Origin: a virus | IMG/VR virus record: IMGVR_UViG_3300023179_000633 | Span: 1-20,102 of that record | DNA length: 20,102 nucleotides | Strand: one strand, 5' to 3' | The notes under the pieces: generated by a model | Told to the model about the DNA's origin: nothing | The model's input: only the letters and a program-made list of their open reading frames with translations | Databases searched by the model: none | Part shown: piece by piece, positions 1 through 6,223 of the stretch | Numbering within the stretch: position 1 is the stretch's first letter | How the letters are laid out: each line of letters begins with the position of its first letter | Position numbers and translations under genes: made by a program

Positions 1-36
1 ATTGCTCCGCCTAGTGAAAAGGTAGAGGGTGAATAA
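1..36 (+). CDS. 3' end of an upstream gene (tail sheath expected by synteny)
   Basis: Frame 1 is open from the window edge and reads eleven codons (IAPPSEKVEGE) to a TAA at 34-36. The other two plus frames stop earlier. In T4 and its relatives the tail sheath gene (gp18) lies directly upstream of the tail tube gene, so a sheath C-terminus is the natural guess. Eleven residues are too few to show homology, so the identity rests on gene order alone. Confidence 0.4.
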   Translation: MAPPSEKVEGE

Positions 37-51
37 TTAACGATAAAGAAA

Positions 52-59
52 AATAAATA
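52..59 (+). promoter_or_regulatory. Late-promoter-like octamer AATAAATA
   Basis: AATAAATA ends 20 bases before the tail tube ATG. It fits the late -10 element of T4 (TATAAATA) and the NATAAATA variant known from T4-like cyanophages. The same octamer, or one differing only in the first base, occurs upstream of other structural genes in this window. The leader has no Shine-Dalgarno sequence. In A/T-rich phage DNA such a match can arise by chance, so this is a candidate only. Confidence 0.4.
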
Positions 60-79
60 ACTAAAATAATCTAAATAAA

Positions 80-655
80 ATGGCAGGTTTACCCTATTGG
101 ACAAACTCGGTAGCCGCGGTCAATTATTACGAGCCGCTCTACCAAAACCAATTTGAAGTGATTCTTACTCCGCCAGCAGCGATAGGAGGACCGAATGTTG
201 CTCTGCTAGTTGAGCACGTGACTAAAATAACCGGTATTCCTGAAATAAGTCCAATGGGTACGATAGTTGAACAGGCATACAAGTTTGCGACCAGAAGCTA
301 CGCTGGTTCCAAACCGGACAAGACGACTGCCGACCTTGACATAACGTTCACCGTCAACCTGAACGAAGAAAACGATGCGTACGTTTATAACATACTAAGA
401 GCGTGGAACGACATTCAGTACAACCCACAGACTGGTGCCCAGGGACTAAAGAGAAACTATGTTGGGGAGCTAGCTGTCGTGATCTTTAACAAGGCCGGAG
501 AAATATATCGAGAATTTAAGTTTCCTTCGATAATTCCTAACGGAGCGCTTACTGCGTTTGCCCCAGACTACGGATCGACAACGGTCTATGAGGTGACTGC
601 CAAATATCGATCCGACTATTGGATCGAGACCAGAATCGGACAAATAAACGTATAA
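80..655 (+). CDS. Tail tube protein, T4 gp19-like
   Basis: This 191-residue protein has the layout of T4 gp19 (163 residues), which stacks as hexameric rings to form the inner tube of the contractile tail through which DNA passes. The visible order is an N-terminal NQFEVIL strand (about residues 23-29), a VTKITGIPEI turn (about 47-56), a strand ending TFTVNLNEENDAYVYNILRAW (about 90-110) that parallels gp19's segment around DWTVTVMNDEAHDARQKFVDW, and a final VYEVTAKYRSDYW strand matching gp19's FEVTLALDYW end. The ATG lies behind an A-rich leader without a Shine-Dalgarno sequence. The next gene starts four bases after the stop, so the two are probably cotranscribed. A second protein with the same fold order is encoded at 12953-13501. 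Confidence 0.85.
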   Translation: MAGLPYWTNSVAAVNYYEPLYQNQFEVILTPPAAIGGPNVALLVEHVTKITGIPEISPMGTIVEQAYKFATRSYAGSKPDKTTADLDITFTVNLNEENDAYVYNILRAWNDIQYNPQTGAQGLKRNYVGELAVVIFNKAGEIYREFKFPSIIPNGALTAFAPDYGSTTVYEVTAKYRSDYWIETRIGQINV

Positions 656-659
656 CGGT

Positions 660-1355
660 ATGGAAATGTTCAACGTACACAGAAGGGACCTGCTAGGTTT
701 TGAAGATTACATGGACCTAAAGAAGCCGGGCTTTGGCGGACCTCTCTCTGCAATTCCATCGAGAGACGCCAAGGGTAAGTTACTGAACAAAAAGCCGAAG
801 CTTTCTCAATATCGCAGAGTCGTTGAGCGGGACCCTGCGTTTTCTCACAAGGTTTGGGACCCTACGTACAAGGCAATGACTCATGACTTGGTATACAGGC
901 AAGAGGGCAAAAAGCCATTTACCTATCCTGACCCATACCTGACTGCATATCCTACCGTTGAGATCGGAGAGGTTGATGAAAACACCAAAGTTGTTTCTTT
1001 TAATCGATTTGTGAATGAAGACTTGGACCCAAGAGACGAGGACTACGGGAAAGAAGTAGAGTATCAAGATACGGGCTACGACTTTAAAGACTATGACCTT
1101 GATTCAGAGGAAGATGGCGGATATGCGAAGGGAGAGAGCAGTTTTAAAGACGAGAAAACCGCTTACCGCCAGACGGGCGGTCGAAGCACTACTTCGCCTG
1201 AAATCAAGAGGCTGGAAGACAAATTAAGAAGCTACGAAACAAGCAGAAGAAGAGACGAATGGGACGAGTATGGACTAAATCCAGAAGAAGAGAACAATCC
1301 TTTAGGTCTGAGCAAGGAGGAAATGGATAAATTTTTAAACGATCTTAAATCTTAG
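660..1355 (+). CDS. Acidic phage protein with internal capsid-targeting-like motif
   Basis: A 231-residue protein that I cannot assign to a named family. The N-terminal half is basic and proline-rich. The second half is strongly acidic (clusters of D, E, Y and G at about 116-155) and ends in a charged helical stretch (about 180-231). At residues 113-120 it carries SFNRFVNE, close to the (S/T)(F/Y)x(Q/E)(F/Y)(L/I)xE pattern of T4 capsid-targeting sequences and of three small proteins on the minus strand of this window. That makes a prohead-core or head-associated role possible. T4 order after gp19 would give the portal (gp20), but nothing portal-like is visible here. It starts four bases after the tail tube stop, and its own stop overlaps the opposing gene's stop by four bases. 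Confidence 0.75.
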   Translation: MEMFNVHRRDLLGFEDYMDLKKPGFGGPLSAIPSRDAKGKLLNKKPKLSQYRRVVERDPAFSHKVWDPTYKAMTHDLVYRQEGKKPFTYPDPYLTAYPTVEIGEVDENTKVVSFNRFVNEDLDPRDEDYGKEVEYQDTGYDFKDYDLDSEEDGGYAKGESSFKDEKTAYRQTGGRSTTSPEIKRLEDKLRSYETSRRRDEWDEYGLNPEEENNPLGLSKEEMDKFLNDLKS

Positions 1356-1765
1356 CTTCTCTGTTGAAAGTCTACAATAGCTAAGTTAGGGTAATCGATA
1401 ACTGCTTCCTCTTCTTCAGGGTCCTTTGTTGGAATCCACAAGTAATTAAACTCTATGTCTAAATACTCGTCGTTGATAAAGTCTATTGAATTAAGTATGG
1501 TGCTTATCGAAAGGTTCGTATTCAAGTAAACTATTCGACTGTATTTTTTGTTTTTTACCTTTATGGCTTTGTCTAAAAGCTTCTTTACCTCATAGTTAAG
1601 TAGAAAAGACTGTACCTTGTTCGGAACGATGAACCTAGTGTTGAACTTATCCTTGATTATTTTAGTCACGTTAAGAATGTAATCCGTCTTGCTCTTTTTG
1701 GAAAAGGCGCCTATGAAGCCCTTGTATTCCCTAACAAAAACTACTTCTATTTTTCTTTTTTCCAT
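1352..1765 (-). CDS. Hypothetical protein, end of the nucleotide-metabolism operon
   Basis: A 137-residue Lys/Ile-rich protein with no family I recognise. Predicted character is alternating alpha/beta: a hydrophobic strand near the start (about residues 6-11), a basic helical middle (about 45-75), strands near RIVYLNTN and FNYLWIP (about 77-112), and an acidic PEEEEAV patch before the C-terminus. Its ATG follows the dCMP deaminase stop by one base (TGA-T-ATG), which implies translational coupling and a link to the dNTP-enzyme operon. The TAA stop overlaps the stop of the convergent plus-strand gene. Nothing in the sequence gives a catalytic motif, so function is unknown. Confidence 0.75.
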   Translation of the reverse strand: MEKRKIEVVFVREYKGFIGAFSKKSKTDYILNVTKIIKDKFNTRFIVPNKVQSFLLNYEVKKLLDKAIKVKNKKYSRIVYLNTNLSISTILNSIDFINDEYLDIEFNYLWIPTKDPEEEEAVIDYPNLAIVDFQQRS

Positions 1766-1766
1766 A

Positions 1767-2186
1767 TCACATATCGAGGTGGATGACGTCTATGCCAGCC
1801 TCTCTGAGTATTTTTACACCGGCAAGGTCCCTATATTCTTCACGATAGGCGACCCTCTTTATCCCAGCTTGAATTATGAGCTTAGAACAGTCTTTACATG
1901 GAGAATAGGTGACATAAAGAGTCGAACCTTCTGTGTTTTGGGTCGACTTTGCAACCTTCAGTATTGCGTTTGCCTCTGCGTGCAAGACGTACCAGTGAGT
2001 TTCGCCGTTCGAGTCTTCGCAATCGTTTGAAAAGCCCCTAGGGGTGCCGTTGAATCCGTCCGATATGATGGTCCCGTCCTTTACGATAAGCGCGCCCACT
2101 TTCTTGCGTCTACAGCAAGAAAGGGCGGACCATTCGGTTGCCATCTTAAGGTAGGTCAAGTGGTACTTTAGATCCTTTTGAGTCAT
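1767..2186 (-). CDS. dCMP deaminase
   Basis: A 139-residue zinc-dependent deaminase that converts dCMP to dUMP, feeding dTTP synthesis. The catalytic signature is complete: HAE at 69-71 (His ligand plus the proton-shuttling Glu) and PCKDC at 96-100 with the two Cys ligands. The region from EGSTLYVT to the C-terminus follows T4 dCMP deaminase closely. It is shorter than the T4 enzyme (193 residues) because the insertion before HAE is reduced. Cys24/25, Cys56 and His64 could form the second, structural zinc site known in T4, but that is inference. The start at 2186 overlaps the upstream membrane-protein gene by 41 bases. A later ATG at 2144, one base after that gene's stop, would remove most of the first helix of the fold, so the upstream start is preferred. 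Confidence 0.93.
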   Translation of the reverse strand: MTQKDLKYHLTYLKMATEWSALSCCRRKKVGALIVKDGTIISDGFNGTPRGFSNDCEDSNGETHWYVLHAEANAILKVAKSTQNTEGSTLYVTYSPCKDCSKLIIQAGIKRVAYREEYRDLAGVKILREAGIDVIHLDM

Positions 2187-2373
2187 TCTTTTCTCTGTTC
2201 GTTTTGATTATCGGTCCGACCAGCAATAGATTTACGATAAATTCAATTGCGAGCCATTGTGGGTAGGTTGGGTCTGCTCCAAATATGCTTTCAAGGTCCG
2301 TCCAGGCGTAAACATAGTCACACAACAGAGCAACTAAAAAGAAGGAGAGCACACTGATTATGAGCTGTTTCAT
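2146..2373 (-). CDS. Small two-helix membrane protein
   Basis: A 75-residue protein with a hydrophobic N-terminal segment (about residues 3-24, possibly a signal anchor), a short polar loop rich in D, P and W, a second hydrophobic segment (about 41-56) and a hydrophilic, mostly basic tail. Its ATG overlaps the upstream gene's TGA as ATGA (2370-2373), a classic coupling arrangement that argues it is a real gene. Its 3' end overlaps the dCMP deaminase start by 41 bases. Function is unknown. A membrane protein between two soluble dNTP enzymes is unexpected, and a holin-like topology is possible but unsupported. Confidence 0.65.
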   Translation of the reverse strand: MKQLIISVLSFFLVALLCDYVYAWTDLESIFGADPTYPQWLAIEFIVNLLLVGPIIKTNREKNDSKGSKVPLDLP

Positions 2374-3248
2374 TTGTTTAAATTATTTTTTATCCAAGTC
2401 ATCAATTCGTCATCGATCGTTTCAAGAACATTAGATTGCGTTGAGAAAAGATTATTGAGCAGTAAAGAGGGCTCACCCTTGACGGAAATAAGCTCTTCTT
2501 TTACCCTAGGTATCTGCTTTGGAACAAAGTCGTCAGTCAACATTCTTTTTACTAGTTCAAAGTGTCTTTCGTATAGGTGGAACGAATTTGCTATGTGAGT
2601 GTAGGTGCCTAAAGTCAAGTCGCTAAATTTTTCTCCACCGTGGGTAGCTAGGTGAAGCAGCATCTGTGACTGTAGAGTAGAAAAAAAGGCAACATCGGTC
2701 GGTAGTCCTAATATGACGTCATTGCTCCTCATACTAACAGTTAGGTTGAGTCTATTGTCTCTTATTTGAAATATTCCATACATTGTGCACACAAAATCCT
2801 TGTTTCCTTCGCTCTGATGAGTGGGTAGGTTAAAGTGTAAGATTGCTTGACGGGTGTCTTTGTCTTTTATTAGAGATTCAAAGGCCCAATGATATTGAGT
2901 AAACCCATGTTCATTTGGAAGGTTGAACAAGAGGTGACCGTACGCTGAGTTTAAGGTTCCATCACTGTTTTGAATGGACTCCCAAAACTTTGCATATTTT
3001 GAAATATAACTCGCATCGTTTCTTCCCATAAAATACCAAAGAAGCTCAGCCGCGATGTACCTGTATTGAGAAGAGCGCTGAGCGTTTTCATAAAGACAGG
3101 AAAGAGGATTCGTTATTACTAAAGAAACGTTACAATTTTCCTTTATTGACATTTCTCGAGGAGAGATTATGTGCTCTGGAAAAGCAAAAAGATCGAATAG
3201 GCTTTTCCGGTATGCCTCAGCAAAGGTGTTAGACCTGTAAATTAACAT
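2370..3248 (-). CDS. Thymidylate-synthase-fold enzyme, probable dCMP hydroxymethylase (T4 gp42-like)
   Basis: A 292-residue enzyme of the thymidylate synthase/pyrimidine hydroxymethylase family, which adds a one-carbon unit from methylene-tetrahydrofolate to C5 of a pyrimidine nucleotide. Visible features are AELLWYFMG with Glu68, LNSAYG (99-104), DTRQAI with phosphate-binding Arg133, catalytic Cys154 in DFVCT, MRSNDVILGLPTD (173-185) and NSFHLYERHF (221-230). Three points favour dCMP over dUMP. The Cys context is FVCT, as in T4 gp42 (FMCT), not the PCH of ThyA. The MRSNDV string is identical to gp42. The residue aligned without gaps to E. coli ThyA Asn177 is Asp185, as in gp42, and that position selects uracil or cytosine. 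A dCMP methylase is the main alternative. It is the first gene of the operon with dCMP deaminase, as these activities coexist in T4. Confidence 0.8.
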   Translation of the reverse strand: MLIYRSNTFAEAYRKSLFDLFAFPEHIISPREMSIKENCNVSLVITNPLSCLYENAQRSSQYRYIAAELLWYFMGRNDASYISKYAKFWESIQNSDGTLNSAYGHLLFNLPNEHGFTQYHWAFESLIKDKDTRQAILHFNLPTHQSEGNKDFVCTMYGIFQIRDNRLNLTVSMRSNDVILGLPTDVAFFSTLQSQMLLHLATHGGEKFSDLTLGTYTHIANSFHLYERHFELVKRMLTDDFVPKQIPRVKEELISVKGEPSLLLNNLFSTQSNVLETIDDELMTWIKNNLNK

Positions 3249-3254
3249 ATACTT

Positions 3255-3260
3255 ATTATA
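3255..3260 (-). promoter_or_regulatory. TATAAT box upstream of the nucleotide operon
   Basis: On the minus strand a perfect TATAAT lies six bases before the ATG of the hydroxymethylase-like gene. No good -35 box is visible at the usual spacing. If used, the transcript would be essentially leaderless. It differs from the octamers in front of the structural genes, as expected if this operon is expressed early or mid-infection, but a single A/T-rich hexamer is weak evidence. Confidence 0.25.
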
Positions 3261-3291
3261 TCATGCGCGATTAGAAAGGTTTTGATATTAG

Positions 3292-3299
3292 GATAAATA
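3292..3299 (+). promoter_or_regulatory. Late-promoter-like octamer GATAAATA
   Basis: GATAAATA sits in the 68-base divergent gap and ends 17 bases before the ATG of the Gly-X-Y fibre gene. It matches NATAAATA and differs from T4 TATAAATA only in the first base. This is consistent with a late sigma-factor (gp55-type) promoter driving the fibre module. The gap carries no Shine-Dalgarno sequence. Confidence 0.45.
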
Positions 3300-3316
3300 T
3301 AATAAAGTCGTTTTGT

Positions 3317-5980
3317 ATGGGCGTCAGCCAGCTTTATCCCATAATTGATTTTACGCAGATAAGTTTTACGAATATTCCATCAGGTGCATACCTTTTAGGC
3401 TTTGACTCTAGCAATGGAATGAAGCTTTGTAAAATAGACAACACTGGCACCATAACTATCATCGAAGGAGTCGTAGGAGGTGGTGGTACTTCGGGCACCA
3501 GCGGTACTTCCGGCACTAGGGGCACTTCTGGTACTTCTGGAGCAAACGGTACTTCTGGTACTTCTGGAGCAAACGGTACTTCTGGTACTTCTGGAGCAAA
3601 CGGTACTTCTGGTACATCCGGCTCCTTAGGTACTGACGGTACTTCGGGTTCAAGCGGTACTTCTGGTACTAGGGGTACTTCAGGTTCAAGCGGATCGTCA
3701 GGAAGTTCAGGAACGGGCGGAAGCTCAGGTTCAAGCGGCACAAGCGGTTCTTCAGGAACATCAGGTAGTAGTGGTTCTTCGGGAACTAGTGGAAGCTCAG
3801 GTTCAAGCGGCACAAGCGGTTCTTCAGGAACATCAGGTAGTAGTGGTTCTTCGGGAACTTCTGGCTCTTCGGGTACAAGTGGAACCAACGGCAGCCCAGG
3901 TACATCTGGTTCTTCAGGAACTAATGGTAGCTCAGGCACAAGTGGAACATCGGGGAGTTCAGGTACACCCGGATCGTCAGGAACTTCCGGTAGCTCAGGT
4001 ACAAGCGGTAGCTCGGGTACAAGCGGTAGCTCGGGTACAAGCGGTAGCTCGGGTACAAGCGGTAGTTCTGGCACTAGTGGAACGTCTGGCTCAAGCGGAA
4101 CCAGTGGAACGTCTGGCTCAAGTGGAACATCGGGAACCTCTGGCTCAAGCGGAACAAGCGGTACATCGGGTAGCTCTGGAACATCAGGTAGCTCTGGAAC
4201 CAGTGGAACGTCAGGTAGCTCAGGAACGTCGGGTAGTAGCGGAACTAGTGGTACTTCAGGAACAGATGGTACTTCAGGATCTAGTGGAACAGATGGCACT
4301 AGTGGAACAGATGGAACTTCGGGAACAGATGGCACTAGTGGAACAGATGGTACTTCAGGATCTAGTGGAACAGATGGCACTAGTGGAACAGATGGAACTT
4401 CGGGAACAGATGGCACTAGTGGAACAGATGGTACTTCGGGAACAGATGGTACTTCAGGATCTAGTGGAACAGATGGCACTAGTGGAACAGATGGAACTTC
4501 GGGAACAGATGGAACTTCAGGGACAAGTGGAACAGATGGAAGTTCTGGAACAAGCGGCACCGATGGTACTAGCGGCACCGATGGTACTAGCGGCACCGAT
4601 GGAACTAGCGGCACTAGCGGCACCGATGGTACTAGCGGCACCGATGGTACTAGCGGCACCGATGGTACTAGCGGCTCTAGCGGCACCGATGGTACTAGCG
4701 GCTCTAGCGGCACCGATGGTACTAGCGGCTCTTCAGGGTCTTCAGGATCCAGTGGAACAGACGGCACTTCGGGAACAGATGGCACTTCAGGATCTTCGGG
4801 AACAAATGGCACTTCAGGATCTAGTGGAACTAGTGGAATTAATGGTATCTCGGGTGGTGCAATTTACTATTTTAATGAGTCGGTGACACAAACACCGTAT
4901 AAAGAATTTTCCACAATACCAACCGCCGCTGCGCAACAAACAGTTACAGTAACAATTGGAGTAGGAGCAACTTCAACTATAGGATCATATCTAACACCTA
5001 CATCGGTTCCAAATGTAACTGCTATTCCTGCAGGAATCTGGTCCTTTTATTTGCATGCATATAAACAAAACGCCAATGCAAGTTTCGATATATTCTGTGA
5101 AGTCTATTCACGTACTTCTGGAGGAACAGAAACGTTACTTTTTTCAACAGACCCTGCGCCAGTAACAACAAATTCACCAAATCCATCAATGTCAATATCT
5201 GATGGATTTCAGCCAGGATACACAATTAACACTACTGATAGAATACTGGTTAAAGTAAGAGCAACGAACACCTCTAACCAGCCGCATAATATTACCTTTG
5301 TAACTGAAGGTACCGTGCATTACTCATTTGCACAAACAACATTAGGATCCGTATCTAGTACATCAGGAACCAGTGGGACTTCTGGCAGTAGCGGAAGCTC
5401 GGGAACTTCTGGCTCTTCGGGTACAAGTGGAACCAGCGGCAGCTCAGGTTCATCTGGTTCTTCAGGAACTAATGGTAGCTCAGGCACAAGTGGAACATCG
5501 GGGAGTTCAGGTTCATCCGGATCTTCAGGAACTAGTGGATCTTCGGGAACATCGGGATCTAGTGGAACTAGTGGTACTTCAGGAACAAGCGGTACTAGCG
5601 GAACTATACCTGCCTCTCTCTCCTCAAATTGCTTTGGGATCACTATAGATGGGGGCGGTTTCGCTATTACTACTGGAGTAAAGGGCTATGTACAAATACC
5701 ATACAACTGCACCATCACAGGATGGACAGTTCTTCTCGACCAAACCGGTAGTATAGTGGTGGATGTGTGGAAAGACACTTTTGCCAACTACCCACCAGTA
5801 GTAGGCGACAGTATTGCTGGCACTGAAAAACCCACAGTCTCAGGAGGCGTTTCCGCACAAGATCTCAATCTTACTACCTGGACTACGAGTGTGAGTGCTG
5901 GGGATGTAGTTGCCTTTAATGTTGACTCAGCAAGTGTAGTTACCCGGGCAACCGTTCAAGTACTTATTACACGGGTGTAA
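3317..5980 (+). CDS. Giant tail fibre with two Gly-X-Y (collagen-like) arrays
   Basis: An 887-residue fibre protein. Residues 1-56 form a short globular N-terminus that may attach to the virion. Residues 57-512 are about 152 uninterrupted Gly-X-Y triplets (mostly GTS, GSS, GTD), with only two prolines. Residues about 513-683 are a beta-rich domain (from AIYYFNESV) of a type common in phage fibres. Residues 684-761 are a second array of 26 triplets. The C-terminal domain (about 762-887; GYVQIPYNCTITGW, then VVDVWKD) is another beta-sandwich common at phage fibre tips and a likely receptor-binding or trimerisation element. Without proline the rods may be unlike classical collagen; a polyglycine-II-like bundle is an alternative. 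Ser and Thr fill nearly every X and Y position, making the rod a plausible target for O-glycosylation by the neighbouring enzyme. Virion location and receptor are inferred. Confidence 0.85.
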   Translation: MGVSQLYPIIDFTQISFTNIPSGAYLLGFDSSNGMKLCKIDNTGTITIIEGVVGGGGTSGTSGTSGTRGTSGTSGANGTSGTSGANGTSGTSGANGTSGTSGSLGTDGTSGSSGTSGTRGTSGSSGSSGSSGTGGSSGSSGTSGSSGTSGSSGSSGTSGSSGSSGTSGSSGTSGSSGSSGTSGSSGTSGTNGSPGTSGSSGTNGSSGTSGTSGSSGTPGSSGTSGSSGTSGSSGTSGSSGTSGSSGTSGSSGTSGTSGSSGTSGTSGSSGTSGTSGSSGTSGTSGSSGTSGSSGTSGTSGSSGTSGSSGTSGTSGTDGTSGSSGTDGTSGTDGTSGTDGTSGTDGTSGSSGTDGTSGTDGTSGTDGTSGTDGTSGTDGTSGSSGTDGTSGTDGTSGTDGTSGTSGTDGSSGTSGTDGTSGTDGTSGTDGTSGTSGTDGTSGTDGTSGTDGTSGSSGTDGTSGSSGTDGTSGSSGSSGSSGTDGTSGTDGTSGSSGTNGTSGSSGTSGINGISGGAIYYFNESVTQTPYKEFSTIPTAAAQQTVTVTIGVGATSTIGSYLTPTSVPNVTAIPAGIWSFYLHAYKQNANASFDIFCEVYSRTSGGTETLLFSTDPAPVTTNSPNPSMSISDGFQPGYTINTTDRILVKVRATNTSNQPHNITFVTEGTVHYSFAQTTLGSVSSTSGTSGTSGSSGSSGTSGSSGTSGTSGSSGSSGSSGTNGSSGTSGTSGSSGSSGSSGTSGSSGTSGSSGTSGTSGTSGTSGTIPASLSSNCFGITIDGGGFAITTGVKGYVQIPYNCTITGWTVLLDQTGSIVVDVWKDTFANYPPVVGDSIAGTEKPTVSGGVSAQDLNLTTWTTSVSAGDVVAFNVDSASVVTRATVQVLITRV
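3485..4852 (+). repeat. Long in-frame Gly-X-Y coding array (about 152 triplets)
   Basis: A 1368-base array of 9-base-periodic DNA with nested higher-order repeats. These include a 27-base unit (ending in a GAN triplet) three times in a row at 3521-3601; a 72-base unit repeated at 3719 and 3791; an 18-base GSSGTS unit about four times at about 3989-4062; an 81-99-base unit of GTD/GTS/GSS at about 4270, 4351 and 4450; and an 18-base GTDGTS unit repeated across about 4552-4730. Local blocks share synonymous codon choices, which points to expansion by recombination or slippage at the DNA level. Confidence 0.9.
5366..5599 (+). repeat. Short second Gly-X-Y coding array (26 triplets)
   Basis: Twenty-six Gly-X-Y triplets (GTS and GSS with one GTN) link the middle and C-terminal domains of the same fibre. 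Bases 5401-5531 are nearly identical to 3853-3983 in the first array, with about six differences by eye in 131 bases. The two arrays therefore exchanged or copied sequence recently rather than converging at the protein level. Confidence 0.9.
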
Positions 5981-6001
5981 ATCAAAATTATTTAATTAAA
6001 T

Positions 6002-6223
6002 ATGATAGTACAACTCTATAACAAAAGAATCATAGGAGACTCTGCACATTACGATGCAGCCTTTTTCTATGAAACCCAGGAAGGTCCACTCCAAAGCGAA
6101 ACTATGCTGGGTGGAATCATTTTTCATCGTGATGTAACTCACGGTGAATTAGAGGCTTGGGCACAGCACACGGTAGAGAGTCTCTATCCGGAAGAACAGC
6201 TAACACAAACAAATATCATCTAA
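6002..6223 (+). CDS. Small hypothetical protein between the two fibre genes
   Basis: A 73-residue, mildly acidic soluble protein that I do not recognise. It has a possible beta-hairpin start (MIVQLYNKRIIG), an aromatic patch (DAAFFYETQ) and a helical C-terminal half (about residues 47-65). It starts 21 bases after the collagen-like fibre stop, behind an A/T-rich leader without a Shine-Dalgarno sequence. Its TAA overlaps the ATG of the next fibre gene (TAATG, 6221-6225), so translation of the two is coupled. The position suggests a fibre-associated protein or fibre chaperone, which is inference from context only. Confidence 0.6.
   Translation: MIVQLYNKRIIGDSAHYDAAFFYETQEGPLQSETMLGGIIFHRDVTHGELEAWAQHTVESLYPEEQLTQTNII

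Noticed and set aside
2142-2144. ATG at 2144 as the dCMP deaminase start
   Set aside because: It would neatly follow the membrane-protein stop but remove most of the first helix that precedes the conserved core in this family.
2146-2373. Holin assignment for the two-helix membrane protein
   Set aside because: Topology alone is not enough. There is no adjacent endolysin or spanin, and the gene is embedded in a nucleotide-metabolism operon.
3334-4812. A 492-codon open frame on the minus strand reading a Val-Pro-rich repeat
   Set aside because: It is the antisense shadow of the Gly-X-Y array; its periodicity is imposed by the plus-strand repeat and it has no plausible start context.
3771-4886. 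A 371-codon open frame on the plus strand in another frame of the array
   Set aside because: This is a frame-shifted reading of the same 9-base repeat. The true frame gives folded flanking domains on both sides, whereas this one does not.
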